A DNA stretch of 64,000 bases from Dipteronia dyeriana (lineage: Eukaryota; Streptophyta; Magnoliopsida; Sapindales; Sapindaceae). A model generated the notes under the pieces. That model was not told where the DNA came from and did no database searches. It saw only the letters and a program-made list of their open reading frames with translations. The DNA lies in NCBI GenBank assembly GCA_032871835.1, contig CM065298.1, positions 14,699,096 through 14,763,095 of the forward strand, given 5' to 3'. The first letter of the stretch is position 1. Every line of letters starts with the position of its first letter. Made by a program: the position numbers and the translations under genes. Positions 12,365 through 25,281 of this stretch are shown here, in pieces.

Positions 12365-15300
12365 TAGACATGACCATGGTTCGGTTCGAACCGTGGAACC
12401 GAACCGTAACCGTATGAAATGAACCATAACCGTAACCGTAACCGTAACCGGAACCGTGGAACCGGTTTTGGAATCGTAATCAGAACCGGGGGGTTGGCGG
12501 TGTTGTTCCGGTTCCTTCTCTTGAAAAACCGACCAGGAACCAGCGGTTCGAACCGGTGGTTCAGTCCCGGTTCAGGAACCGTCTGTTTCTGGCCTTTATT
12601 TAAAATAATAATAATATTTTTTTTAAAAAAAAAAAACAGTCGTTGGGCCCAACGGCTCAATTTTTTTTTTCTTTTCCCCTTTAATTCTTTATTTTCTATA
12701 AATACCCCCTAATTCATTTCTTATAATACAATTGCTCTCTCAAGTCTCAACTCTCTCTCAAATCTCAATTCTCAATTCTCCTAATTCTCTTCAATTATCT
12801 TCCAATTAGTCAAATATTTATTTGTTTATATTTAGTGTATTACAACTATTATTTTTTAAAATCATTTTAAAATCCTTGTCAACAATTTTTATCTTAATTT
12901 TTTTGAAGAGTTTATTTACAAATTATTTTTTTCGATGGCAAGTGGAAGTGGAAGTGGAAGTGGAAGTGGAGTAAGAGATATTCCACCAAGACATTCCGTT
13001 TCCAGGACCGGTAAGGGTCGTATGTCGGAACCGGATCTGCTCCAACCGGATAATATCGGTTTTGATGACATCGCTTACCATGAGTTCCTACAACGGCAAG
13101 CCTATCTTGAATCTCTAAACTATCCAATCAATCCAAATCCCCCTTTAATAATTTCTGAACCCAATTCTAGCCAGCCTAGCGCCTCTAGCCCTAGCCCTAG
13201 CCCTGGTAATATGACAAGCCAATCAGAAAATATACCCGATTTTGCTGCAGATCCAAATTTTGAAGATCCGGCAGAGAAGGATAAGAAGCATCTCAAATCT
13301 GATATATTCGTTCTCCACATGAAGAAAGTTACGAAACCGAATGGAACATGTTGGGCGGTGTGCAATTACTGCCCTAAAGAATACAAGTGGACTAAATCTG
13401 GAGGATATGGCACATATAGGAAGCATATTACGACCAGTCATCCAGCATAACTTACCAAGGGGAATGCACAATCTCGAATTTCCAGGTTTTCTACCCCTGA
13501 CACTCAATTATTTAAATATAGTGATCAAGCTAATATAGAAGAATTAGCTAGGATGGTAGCTGTAAAACATTTACCTTTTAGTTTTGGTGAAAAAGTTGGT
13601 TTTATTAAATATTGTCATAAAGCATTAAATCCTGCTGCATGTCATGTCCCTAGGACCACTCTCACGCGTACAATGTATGATATTTATAAAAAGGAAAAAA
13701 GGATTTTAAAAAAATATTTTGCGAACTATATAGGTCGTATTTCCGTATGTGCTGATATATTGACTGATCATTGGCAAATGCATTCATACTTAGGTGTAAC
13801 TTGTCATTATATGGACAAAGCATGGACAATACAAAAAAGAATTCTCGCATTTAGAGTTTTTGATGATGCACATATTGCTGATAATATTTATAAAAATATG
13901 AAAATCATTTTTGAAGAGTATAAAATTGAAAGCAAATTTTTTTCAATTGGTTTTGATAATGCTTCTAATAATACAACAGTTATTCCTGCTTTAATTGAAT
14001 TATGCAAACCTTATTTTAATAGTAAATTTTTTCATCAAAGATGTGCTTGCCATGTTTTAAATTTATGCGTTCAAAAAGGTTTGAAAATTCTTCAAGGTTT
14101 TATTAAACCCATTAAAGATGCCCTCTCATATTTGTGGAAACATCCTAATGTTATGAAAGCATGGGTAAGATTTTGTAAACAGACAGGTAGACATCCCATT
14201 AGATTTTCTCGTGATGTTCCAACACGTTGGAACTCTACTTATAAATTGCTTTGTGAAAGTTATGAATATAGGGATTTATTAGTTTCTTTTATGCAATATA
14301 ATGTTAGTCAAATCAATCTTTATGCACACCATTTGGGATGTTTTTATAAAAATTTGTAATTTGTTAAAAGTTTTTAATAGTGCTACTAACAATTTATCAG
14401 GTATTTATTATCATACTACTCAATTATTTATTATTGAGGGTTGTAATATTGCTGGTGCATTTGCTGACTGTTCATCTGATATACAATTACAGACATGCAT
14501 TGAAGCTAAGAAAAAAAAATGGTTAGACTATTATAGAGAGTTTCCAACTATTTACCTGCTTGCATTGTGTTTTGACCCACGTTGTAAACTAGATGCATTG
14601 ACAGATTATTTAACTCTTTATTATAAATGTTTAGGTATACAATCATAAATTAATACTTATTGTGTTGCAATTAAGATATTATTTTATCAGTTATATGATG
14701 AATATCGTAGAATTTATGGTCCATCATTAAACATTAGTGTTCCATAAAATGAAAATGTATCCCAAACTCGATCTTCTGGAGTGTTGGGGGCAGGGTCTGC
14801 ACTTTTATCCCAAAAGATCAAAAGATTGCGAGGTTCTTCTTCTTCTTCATCAAGTCTGATCTCGTATGATGAGATAGAAACTTATCATAGTACCAATTTT
14901 GAGTTTATAGGAGACGATGATATGGATAAATTTGATATTCTACATTGGTGGAGAGAACATGAAAAGCACTTCCCAATCTTGTCTATAATAACCAAACAGA
15001 TTCTTGCAACACCGGTTTCTACAGTGGCTGTGGAACAAGAGTTTAGCGTGGGTGGAAATATTTTGGACGCAAGACGGTCGCTTTTGAGTCCAGAATCAAT
15101 TCAAGTCCAAGTGTGTGTTGATGATTGGACAAAGGCTAGATATAGACAACAATAAATGGAGCCAGAAGTTATTTATGATTTCTTCGATGATGATCACACC
15201 ACCGGCACCTGAACCGGAACGGATGACAGCGATTAGTTACAGACTTACAAAATTACATATGTAAAAGAAAATAAAATGTAAAAGAACTACGTGGTCTTTG

Positions 15301-15671
15301 ATTCCTCTAAACCCCGAGTCCGAGAGGATATTTAGGCAACTTAATTTTGGTACAAATTAAGTGCAAGACCAATTTTTTTAGTTTTTAGTTTTATACATTT
15401 ATTTCAATTTATGTATTTAGTATTATTTTTTAAAATTTTAATTTCGGCTTACGGCCTTACACAATAAAATTCATTTACAAGTTTATATTATTACATGTCT
15501 TATATTTTCGTATTTTTTTAAAAATGAGTATAAATGTATAATAAGAAAGAAAAAAAAAGGAACCGAACCGGCCGAACCGGTGGAACCAGACCGGAACCGG
15601 AACCGCGGTTCCACGGTTCCGGTTCTGGCTCCTTCCAGAACCGGAACCGATCGGAACCGGGGTCATGTCTA
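12365..15671 (+). mobile_element. hAT DNA transposon (TAGACATGACC family)
   Basis: Perfect 11-bp inverted termini, tagacatgacc (12365-12375) and ggtcatgtcta (15661-15671), bound a 3307-bp element. The flanks actgaacc (12357-12364) and acttaacc (15672-15679) are an 8-bp target duplication with one mismatch. Both ends carry dense GGTTCC/GGAACCG subterminal motifs (about 12375-12590 and 15560-15660). A transposase with few breaks lies inside. It starts only 120 bp after the end of hAT copy 1, so two different hAT families landed side by side. Confidence 0.92.
12935..15155 (+). pseudogene. hAT transposase pseudogene, nearly full length
   Basis: The protein starts with a Gly-Ser repeat (MASGSGSGSGSG), then a BED-type finger (CWAVCNYCPKEY ... 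YRKHITTSH, about 13350-13440). The hAT core follows: VCADILTDHWQMHSYLGVTCHYMD, then GFDNASNNT, FFHQRCACHVLNLCVQ and VPTRWNSTYKLL. The dimerisation region is FPILSIITKQILATPVSTVAVEQEFS (about 14970-15050). Breaks are few. There is an in-frame TAA at 13448-13450 (the next segment stays in the same frame), a +1 shift near 14310-14350, a TAA at 14646-14648 and one more TAA near 14746. It resembles plant RICESLEEPER/DAYSLEEPER-type proteins but lies inside clear transposon termini, so it is an element gene, not a domesticated one. Confidence 0.88.
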
Positions 15672-16495
15672 ACTTAACCACACTACTCATATGGAGCAAA
15701 CTATTCTTGCCGCGGAATTTTTCCCTTTCCCATACAAACATCAACACATAGTTCCATGGATGTGGAGCTGTAAATGAAGTGAATAGGAAAATTGATGTGG
15801 GTGGGTCAAATTGTGATAGAATCTGAGTGCATCTTCTCTTTCTATCCCTTATTATTTTCTTGATCGATTGTAACTTGTTATGTAATATTTTTTTTTTCTC
15901 ATTACTGATTATAAGTTATAAATCTTTTTTTTTTTAATATGGTTACATGTTTCTTTTTATTTAATGTGTTTTTGTAAAGTATGAAAATAAAAGAATAAAC
16001 CTTTTTTGAAAAATAAAAAAAAATGGATAATTCTTTTAATAACAATCATTTGATTAATCAAACGGTTTCGATTTTTATGAATTTTGATCTGAATTTTTAT
16101 GTGAATGATAATTTTATTGAAATCTACCTATAAATAATTTTTTAGAATTTCTAAAGTACTAAAACTATTTATTTTTTCTTTTATTTTTTTAAATATTTTT
16201 ATATATTTAAAAAAATCGAAATAAATAATTCATATTTTCGAAAAATTCTCAAATGTAGATTTCAGTTTTCAACTACTTTGACAAAACATATTAAACGGCC
16301 CACACTCCTAACAGCAACAGTCATTTAGATAATTGGTGTATTACTGTATTAAATGGTCAATGTCATCGGCTGATTGTGGTTAAAAATGAAAAATCGTAAT
16401 TTTTAAGATTCCCATGAACATCGAACTCTATGATGCTGTGTGGTTTTCCAACATTTCTACAACTTAGATAATATGTTGTAGAAGCAATTCTGTTA
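15672..16495. other. Gene-free spacer upstream of receptor gene A
   Basis: I see no gene. The last 140 bp, from about 16355, align with the upstream sequence of genes C (about 37735) and E (about 49750), including tcggctga(t/c)tgtgg and aaaaatgaaaaatcgtaa. This marks the left limit of homology of module 1. Confidence 0.6.
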
Positions 16496-18455
16496 ATGGC
16501 TACCAAAGGAAGAATTGACATGCTTGTGAGGTTTTCATGCTTCCTACTGTTGATGGGGAGTTGTTATTCTCAGAGAGACAAATTGCTGCAAGGCGAAGAG
16601 CTTAAAGTTGGGGAGGATCTGCTTTCAGCTTTTGGTAAGTTTAAGTTGGGATTCTTTAATCCTTCCGGGTTGCAATATCTTAACGGTAATCACTCTTCAA
16701 AACGTTACATAGGAGTATGGTACAATAAGGATGAAGATGGAATGTTGAACCAAAATAATTACAGAAATCTACCATCAAGAAAAGTAGAATGGGTTGCCAA
16801 CAGGAACTCACCCATCATTGACAAATCCGCAAGTCTTAGAATAGATAGCACTGATGGCAATTTGAAGATTTTTCACAGCGGAAGAAATCCTATTGCCATA
16901 ACTTGGGTTGAAGGGGCCAGAAATACAAGTGTTACTCTAGAGCAATCTGGGAATTTAGTCCTGCACGGATTACATTCAAACGGATCTATAAAGGGGATGC
17001 TGTGGCAAAGCTTTGATTATCCGACTCATACACTTCTGCCTGGAATGAAACTCGGAATCAATTTGCAAACTGGGCATCAATGGTTTCTCCGATCATGGCT
17101 CACCGGTGAAATCCAAATTTGACAGATCGGTTGATTACCAAGTGGCGTGGTGAAATCCAATGGACAAGTGGGCTGTGGCCAAATGGGGAATGCAAATCGT
17201 GGGTAGTTCACGGCTATAACTTCAGCTACACTTCAAATGAACAAGAAAAGTACTTCAATTATTCCGTAAAAGATGACGTTACATCATTTCCAACATTACA
17301 AATTGGTCAGTCTGGTTATCTCAACGATGACAGTGAATTTTCAATGGCATGCTCTGAGGTCGGTGCATACTGTGAATCATATAAGAATCGCACAATGTGT
17401 AACAGAGGTAAATCTTATTTTGAAATCAAATTTGGTTTGATGTCTTCTGTAGACGGAACCAAGTTCAGGGAAAGTGATAACATGACATTAGCTGATTGCC
17501 AACTCAAATGTTACAAGAATTGTTCCTGCGTTGCCTATGCTCCTACAAACAAATTGATACCAGATGTGAGATTTGGAGCAGATGGACAAAGTTTATCAAG
17601 TCACACAGACGATTTTCGATATATATATTTGGAAGTTCAACCCAAAGGTAAATCTGCTTCAATATCTAGACTTTTATGACTTTTAAGTCTGAAAAGCATA
17701 CAAAGATAACACAGCATTTTTGTGGGTTTCATCTAAGTTTTGCGTCACTGCAGAAATAAAGTGGCGGATAATTGCAATAGTTGGAGCTCTAGTGGTGATC
17801 TTGTTGTGTTCATTGAGCTATGTAGCAAGGAGAAAATACAAAGGAAAAGGTACGCAATCTGTCAAAACCAATAAATCGTCATCGCTAATATTAAAGCCAA
17901 TATCTTGATTTTCTAATCCCAAAATCTGAATGCATTCTGAAATGTGATTTACCTTTCATGGAAAAAACAATAGTTGGCAGGATGAGATGATTTATTTTAT
18001 TTTATTTTTATTTATTGCAGAAGAGAAGTGGTGGTTGTCACTAACGGTTGCAGTAGGAATCCTTATATTGGTACCTCTGTTGTGCTACTTATGCTACAAA
18101 GCTTGGAGGAAACTCAAAGCAGAAGGTAGTCACTTAAAACAAATATTATCTTGATAAAAAATCAACGACGGATGGCCATAATTTCAAGTATCTATACTTG
18201 GCTACTTGTATCTTAATTAGTGCAAAGGAAAATGAACCGAAGGAAGTTATTACGTGAGCTTGGAGACGATGCGTCATCTTCCACCATTAACAATGGTGGA
18301 CAAACAAAAGAAAAAGATCAAGCTACCAACCGTGACTTGAAGATATTCAATTTTCAAACCATTGCTGCTGCCACAGACAATTTCTCAACAGCAAATAAGC
18401 TTGGAGAAGGCGGTTTCGGTCCAGTTTAAAGGGTAAAATTGTGTGAGTATTATTT

Positions 18456-18820
18456 TGTTGGGTTGTGAAGCCGAATCCTATTATGTTTAGGATTGATTCT
18501 CTATTCTATTTAGGAGTGTTTTATTGTTTTATTTAGGAAAAGAATTCCTATTATCTTTAGGCTATACTTTATTATCAATACTCCTGTAATTCTTATGTGT
18601 TGTGTGTGCTGCATAGAGAGGAGAGAAAAGAATATTGAGAACCGTAAGGAGAGAGATATTGCTTCGTTATTGTAAACACTGATTTCATAGTGGAAGTTGA
18701 GTGCAGGTGCGCTCCGTGGACGTAGGCTTACGCTGAACCACGTTAAATATCGTGTCTTTTATTTTCTTTTTTCTTGTGTATTTGATTGTGTATATTCCCT
18801 AAGTCGATACATCCACAACA
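18456..18820 (+). repeat. 5' LTR of the Copia element
   Basis: This 365-bp repeat, TGTTGGG to CACAACA, matches 23517-24005 except for point changes and the extra tandem segment there. Confidence 0.93.
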
Positions 18821-18822
18821 AC

Positions 18823-18834
18823 TGGTATCAGAGC
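18823..18834 (+). promoter_or_regulatory. Primer-binding site, initiator-tRNA-Met type
   Basis: tggtatcagagc starts two bases after the 5' LTR. It is the standard complement of the 3' end of plant initiator tRNA-Met, which primes minus-strand synthesis in most Copia elements. Confidence 0.9.
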
Positions 18835-19444
18835 CTAGGTTTTAAGGCTTAGGGCATACTTGGGTAGGATCCAGGGTTGAGGATTCTACAGCACAATGTT
18901 CCAGGAGTCGGGACAGCAACAGCGCCGTCGGAACAGTAGCTGCCGGAGAAGCCACCGCCGGCCACGGAGAGTGAGTTGTCACCTCTTACACCATTAGGAT
19001 CAGAGAGAGCCGATCTACAAGTTTCTCTTCTCGGCCATCGTCAAACGATCACTGGAAAGTGGTCAAATCAGTCGACGAAGGTTGAAGAGGAGTGGTTTCG
19101 CAGCCCAGTTGCCGCCGATGGGTTGAGTGACACCACCATCACCAAAAGAAGCGGAAAGTGACGATCTTCAAGATTTTCTTCTGGGTCATCGTCAATCGAG
19201 CACCGGAAAGTCTTCAAATCGGCCGTCGAAGTGTTGAAAAACATAACGGTTATAGATCTACGTCGATCCGTCGCGAATCTGAGAAAAACGACACCACCAG
19301 CAGACTCAGCGTGGTGAAATATTTTATATCCGGTACTTTTTACCTTGAAACGGAAAGTTTTGGATTTCGACCGGATTCCCTCTCGGTTTGACTTTTTCGT
19401 TGACCAATTCAAATTGCTTGTTGTTCAAGGTTTGAGTAGGAGCA

Positions 19445-22400
19445 ATGGGGTCCGAGAAGGATATATATAAGATAGAGAAATTCAACGGTATGAATTTCAG
19501 CTTTTGGAAGATGCAGATGGAAGATTATATGTACCAGAAGGACTTGTATTTACGGATAGTAGAGAAGCCGAATGGCGTGTCTGATGAAGAATGGGTGGTC
19601 CAACGAAGGCCAAAAGATATGACCGATGCAGAATGGACGGTTTTGGATCGTAAAGCGTTGGGAGCAATTCGACTCAGTTTGTCAAAATCAGTCGCCTTCA
19701 ACATCAAGGGTCAAGAGACAGCGGCAGATCTCATGAAGGCCCTATCGAATTTATATGAGCAACCTTCAGCAGCGAGGAAGGTCCATTTGATAAAGAAGCT
19801 AGTGAATCTAAAGATGTCAGAAAATCAAAGTCTTAAAGAGCATCTGAATATGTTCAATGAGGTAACAGATGGGTTAAATTCGGTTTCCATCGTATTCGAT
19901 GATGAGGTGTTGGCAGGCATAATTCTTGGCCAGATGCCGGAGAGTTGGAGTACAACATGTCAATCAATTGCCAACTCGTTCGGAAAAGAAAAGTTAGCAT
20001 TCCAACAGGTCGTAGACATGATTATGACCCAATAGATCAGGATGCGTGAAGAGGGATCTGAGGCATCATCTTCAGCACTGAACATGGAAGGTAGAGAAGG
20101 CAGAAACAAGAATCGTAACAGAAATCAACGGGGTAGATCAAATTCAAGAGGAAGATCCAAGTCCAAAAATCGTCAGGGCAATAATTCGGGTAATCAACAA
20201 CGAAGTAAGAAAGACATTGAGTGCTGGAATTGTGGCAAAATGGGTCACTACTCGAGTGAGTGTAGGTCCACCAAGAAGGACGATGGCAAGAGCGGTGTGA
20301 ATTGTATTTCAAAGGAGTTAGATGACTGCCTTATCTGCTCATTGGAAAGTAAGACGGAATCTTGGGTGTTGGACTCAGGGGCGTCATTCCATGCCACCTC
20401 ACATAGGGATTTGTTTGAGAACTACGTCTCCAGAAATTTAGGTAAGGTGTATCTTGGTGACAATCAAGCATGCGACATTATCGGGAAGGGAGATGTGAAG
20501 ATTCAACTGAATGGGTCAGTTTGGAAACTCGACAATTTGAGGCACGTACCAGACTTGAGAAAGAACTCGATCTCCATAGGGCAGTTAGCGTCAAATGGTT
20601 ATATGATAACTTTCACGGGTGATAAGTGGAAGATCTTGAAAGAAGTTATAACAGTCGCTCGAGGAACTAAGAACGGGTCTCTTTACACGACTACTGATGG
20701 GTATGGTTCGGCCGCAGTGGCGGAGAGTATAGAGGATCCGAATCTGTGGCACCAAAGGTTTAGGCACATGAGTAGTCAATGGCTGAAGTGTCTGCATTCG
20801 AGAGGTAAACTGCCAGGGTTAAAATCCGTTGAGATTGATTTCTGTGAAAGCTGTATTCTTGGAAAGCAGAAGCGAGTAAGCTTCAAAAGGACCGGAAGAG
20901 CACCGATAAATGAGAAGCTGGAACTAATGCACACCGATGTTTTCAGTCTTATCAAACGGGGGTAAACAGTATTTCGTCACATTCATCGACGATCATTCCA
21001 GAAAGGTATGGGTTACTTCTTACGACACAAGTCTGATGTGTTTGAGGCTTTCAAGAAGTAGAAAGCTTTGGTTGAGAATGAGACAGGTTTGAAGATCAAG
21101 AAGCCGGGTTCAGTGGGATAAAGCTCATACGGACGGTTTCTGGAACGCCGCAGCATAATGGTATAGCAGAACGGATGAACAGGACATTGACTGAGAGAGC
21201 CAGAAGCATGCGCTTACAATCTGGGATGCCGAAACAGTTCTGGGCAGAAGCAATCAATACAACAGCATACTTGATCAATAGAGGACCATCAAAGCCTTTG
21301 GACCTCGCTATACCAGAAGAGATCTGGACTGGGAAATAGGTAAAACTTTCTCATTTGAAGGTGTTTGGTTGTGTTTCTTATATACATGTAGGTGATCACT
21401 CAAGGAGCAAGTTGGACGCCAAATCTGTAAAGTGCACCTTGGTAGGTTATGGTGAGACGAGTTTGGTTATAAACTCTGGGATGACCAAAATCGGAAGATG
21501 ATCAGGAGTAGAGATGTTGTCTTCAACGAGAAGATCATGTACAAGGACAAGAACACACATATGTCTGAGTAAGAAGAGCCAAACTACTTTGGGCCAGAGG
21601 ATGTATCGGGTGGTAGGACTGGGAATGTGATAGTAATCAGAAAGTAGAAGATCAAGGTGTGCAACCCCAGGTTGAAAATCCTATACCATAAAATGAAGTT
21701 TCAGTACCACAGAGTCCAATCAATCAAAGAGTTCTGAATCGGCAAATTGGGAATGCTTTGAGAAGATCCCCATAGGCCCAAGGTACACCGCGAAGATCCA
21801 CTCGCCCACATATACCAAATAAAAGGTACTTGCATTACTTGTTGCTGACAGATACCGGAGAACCTGAATGTTATGAAGAGGCATGTCAGGGTGAAGAAGC
21901 AAGCAAGTGGAAGCTTACAATGAAAGATGAAATGAAGTCGCTTGTGTCCAATCAAACTTGGGAGTTAACCGAGTTGCCTGAAGGAAAGAAAGCCTTACAG
22001 AACAAGTGGGTGTTTCGAATCAAGGAGGAACATGATGGTTCCAAGAGATACAAGGCGAGACTGGTGGTCAAAGGCTTTCAGCAAAATGAAGGTATTGATT
22101 ACACCGACATTTTTTCTCATGTTGTTAAACTAACTACGATCCGGTTAGTATTGAGCATTGTCGCAGCAAAGGGGTTATATCTTAAGCAGTTGGATGTGAA
22201 GACTGCCTTCCTTCATGGAGACTTAGAGGAAGAGATATACATGCAGCAACCAGAAGGATTTGCGAAACAGGGCAGAGAAAAGATGGTTTGCAGATTGACG
22301 AAGAGCTTGTATGGTTTGAAACAAGCTCTCCGACAGTGGTACAAGAAGTTTGATGGGTTTATGCAACGGAATGGCTATTTTAGATGCAATGCTGACAATT

Positions 22401-23410
22401 GCTGCTACTTCAAGAAGGTTAAATCAAGCTTCATAATATTGCTACTTTATGTTGATGACATGTTAGTAGCTGGTGCAGATTGAGAAGAGATTAACAATTT
22501 GAAGAAGCAACTATCGAGTGAGTTCGAGATGAAGGACTTAGGAGCAGCAAAGCAGATCCTTGTAATGAGGATTAGCAGAAACGAACAGATGGGTACTTTA
22601 CAGCTATCTCAAGCAGAGTATGTTCGTAAGGTGTTACAGAGATTCAACATGGGCGATGCAAAGCCGGTAAGAACACCATTAGCTAGTCACTTCAGATTGT
22701 CTAAGGAGCAGTGTCCAGAGACGGATGAAGAAAAAGACTTCATAGCTAGAGTACCATATAACTCAGCCATTGGAAGCCTGATGTACGCCATGGTTTGTAC
22801 TAGACCAGATATTTCCCATACAGTGGGAGTTGTGAGCAGATACATGTCTAATCCAGGCAAGCAACACTGGGAAGCAGTGAAGTGGATCCTAAGGTACCTA
22901 CGAGGTACGACAGAGAAGTGTCTAACCTTCAAGAGAGATGAACTCAAGCTGGAAGGTTATGTGGATTCTGATTTTACTGGAGAGGTGGATCACATAAGAA
23001 GCACCACTGGATATGTGTTCACAATGGGGAGTACCGCTATTAGTTGGGTTTCTCAGTTGCAGAAGATAGTGACAATATCTACAACTGAAGCAGAGTATGT
23101 GGCTGTGACAGAAGCTAGCAAAGAGCTTATATGGTTACAAGGGTTGTTAGCAGAGTTAGGATTCGAGCAAGTGATAAATGTGTTGCACAGTGATAGTCAG
23201 AGTGCGATACACTTGGCCAAGAATTCAGTGTTTCATTCTAGGACCAAACATATAGGACTGCGGTATCATTTCATTCGGTCTCTAATCGAAGATGAAGTGT
23301 TAAAGCTTGTAAAGATCGCAGGGAGTAAGAATCCAACTGATATGTTAACCAAACCAGTCACTACAAAGAAACTGAAGTTGTGCATAGCTTCAGTAAGTCT
23401 TCAAGGTTGA
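19445..23410 (+). pseudogene. Copia gag-pol polyprotein, broken
   Basis: Gag starts at 19445 (KIEKFNGMNFSFWKMQMEDY) and reaches TAG at 20033-20035. The frame continues unchanged from 20042. Then come a CCHC zinc knuckle (CWNCGKMGHYSSEC, 20222-20263), the protease motif LDSGA (Asp at 20372), and the pre-integrase segment with LWHQRFRHMS and CESCILGKQ. The integrase region, about 20945-21830, is shredded by frameshifts. Reverse transcriptase resumes at 21830 (NKWVFRIKEEHDGSKRYKARLV, LDVKTAFLHGDLEEEIYM) with the active-site YVDDM at 22448. A TGA at 22481-22483 is followed in frame by RNase H (VDSDFTGEVDHIRSTTG, STTEAEYVA), ending at 23410. The order is that of a Ty1/Copia element, perhaps of the Tork group, but that assignment is tentative. 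At least two stops and the ruined integrase make it defective. Confidence 0.92.
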
Positions 23411-23516
23411 AGATAGATGAGCATGAGCGCCGTACCTGTCCACTAGTCATTGAGGAAAGAGGAAGAAGTCTACTCTAGTTTCAGTCTACTCTAGTTTCAG
23501 TCTTCAAGTGAGAGAT

Positions 23517-24005
23517 TGTTGGGTTGTGAAGCCTGAATCCTATTATGTTTAGGATTGGTTCTCTATTCTATTTAGGAGTGTTTTATTGTTTTATTTAGGA
23601 AAAGAATTCCTATTAGCTTTAGGCTAGACTTTATTATAAATACTACTATAATTCTTATGTGTTGTGTGTGCTGCATAGAGAGGAGAGAAAAGAATATTGA
23701 GAGCCGTAAGGAGAGAGATATTGCTTCGCTATTGTAAACACCGATTTCATAGTGGAAGTTAAGTGCAGGTGCACTCCGTGGATGTTGTGTGTGCTGCATA
23801 GAGAGGAGAGAAAAGAATATTGAGAGCCGTAAGGAGAGAGATATTGCTTCGCTATTGTAAACACCGATTTCATAGTGGAAGTTGAGTGTAGGTGCACTCC
23901 GTGGACGTAGGCTTACGCTAAACCACGTTAAATATCGTGTCTTTTATTTATTTTTTTCTTATGTGTTTGATTGTGCATATTCCCTAAGTTGATACATTCA
24001 CAACA
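23517..24005 (+). repeat. 3' LTR of the Copia element with an internal 123-bp tandem duplication
   Basis: This LTR is 124 bp longer than its partner. Positions 23660-23782 and 23783-23905 are two copies of the same segment (tgttgtgtgtgctgcatag ... actccgtgga). The 5' LTR has one. Confidence 0.93.
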
Positions 24006-25281
24006 TATTTATGTATGGTGTTATTTAGACATTGTTAAAGATCTTTGATTTCAGGGAAAGTTACTGGATGATCGAGAAATAGCTATAAAGAGACTCTCAA
24101 GGAGATCGGGACAAGGAATAGTTGAATTCAAGAACGAAATCAAACTCATTGCAAAACTCCAACATACTAATCTTGTAAAGCTTGTAGGATGTTCTCTTCA
24201 AGGAGAAGAAAGAATTTTAGTCTATGAATACATGCATAACAAAAGTTTGGATTTCTTTATTTTCGGTAGGCATCTTCACATGTGACAATTTTATGACTGT
24301 AAGTATATCTCTAATGAACTGTTATTATTCTTATATTTATTTATTTTTAACAATTTGATCCAGATTCTGATCGAAAGAAGTTGTTAGATTGGAAGAAACG
24401 TCTCAACATAATTGAAGGCATTGTTCAAGGACTAATTTACCTATACAAATACTCAAGATTGAGAGTAATTCATAGAGACTTGAAAGCCAGTAATATTTTA
24501 CTTGATAATCAAATGAATCCAAAAATATCCGATTTTGGTATTGCTAGAATTTTTCGGATGAATGAATCAGAAGTTAATACAAATAGAGTTGTGGGAACAT
24601 AGTAAGTATTTATGACTTATTTTAAAAAAAAAAATCTATTGTCTTTATGAATATGCATGGATAAATAGATGTTTACCCGTGAAGAACTAACAATAGTATT
24701 CAATTTATTCTTTAATGGTTACATGTCTCCGGCCAGAGTATGCTATGAGTGGCATTATCTCAACAAAAACAGATGTATTCAGCTTTGGGGTCTTAGTACT
24801 GGAAATTGTGAGTGGCAAGAAGAACAATAGTTGCTATCATACAGAGTATCCACTCAACCTTGTAGGATATGTAAGTATCGAATCTAAATGTATGCTCATC
24901 AAGATCATGTGGCCAATTGAAACAATTCATAACTTATGGTCTAACCTTCACTATTGTTTATGATCATTTCAGGCATGGCAACTGTGGAATGAAGGTAAGG
25001 GTTTAGAGCTAACAGACACAACACTAGAAGAATCATGCTCTCCAAATGAAGTTCTGAGATGTGTTCATGTGGGTCTCTTGTGTGTGCAAGACCAAGCAGC
25101 AGATAGGCCAACAATATCTGATGTTGTTTCCATGCTTACGAATGAAACTATGCTTCTACCTGCACCCAAACAACCGGAGTTTTTCATCAATGTTCATTCT
25201 GAAGAGCAACAAGTTTCTGAAATTAATTTAGACAATTGTTCTACAAATGATGTAACGATTTCTATGTTGGAAGCAAGATAA

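Larger units (their letters stand above)
18456..24005 (+). mobile_element. Ty1/Copia LTR retrotransposon in intron 4 of gene A
   Basis: Two LTRs beginning TGTTGGGTTGTGAAG and ending CACAACA enclose a primer-binding site and a gag-pol region in Copia order (protease, integrase, reverse transcriptase, RNase H). The insertion is flanked by tattt on both sides (18451-18455 and 24006-24010), a perfect 5-bp target duplication. The uninterrupted intron is seen in gene E at 51864-51930. It lies in the same orientation as gene A. The 5' LTR is 365 bp and the 3' LTR 489 bp. I count roughly 18-20 differences between the LTRs outside the extra segment, about 5%, so the insertion is not very recent. Confidence 0.95.
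16496..25281 (+). pseudogene. Receptor gene A: G-type lectin S-receptor-like kinase pseudogene (type I)
   Basis: This is a copy of gene E with the same eight-exon plan: about 16496-17647, 17754-17849, 18021-18125, 18221-18432, 24055-24265, 24364-24601, about 24716-24870 and 24973-25281. Domains recognisable in order are a signal peptide, a B-lectin/S-locus ectodomain, a PAN/apple domain (CQLKCYKNCSCVAYA), two membrane exons, and a kinase with [14 protein letters not shown] and DFG. Lesions compared with C and E are a 34-bp net loss at about 17108 (frameshift), a 4-bp loss at about 17555, and TAA at about 18427 where E reads Tyr after GPV. A Copia element fills intron 4, the acceptor before exon 7 reads AA instead of AG (about 24714), and there is a 4-bp gain just after. 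No full-length kinase can be made. The original role would have been perception of an extracellular signal at the plasma membrane. Confidence 0.9.

Noticed and set aside
12364..12712. ORFs on both strands rich in Asn-Arg repeats
   Set aside because: They translate the subterminal GGTTCC/CCGTAA repeats of a hAT element and have no domain.
18976..19412. ORFs on both strands between the 5' LTR and gag
   Set aside because: They lie in the Copia leader and show no family motif.
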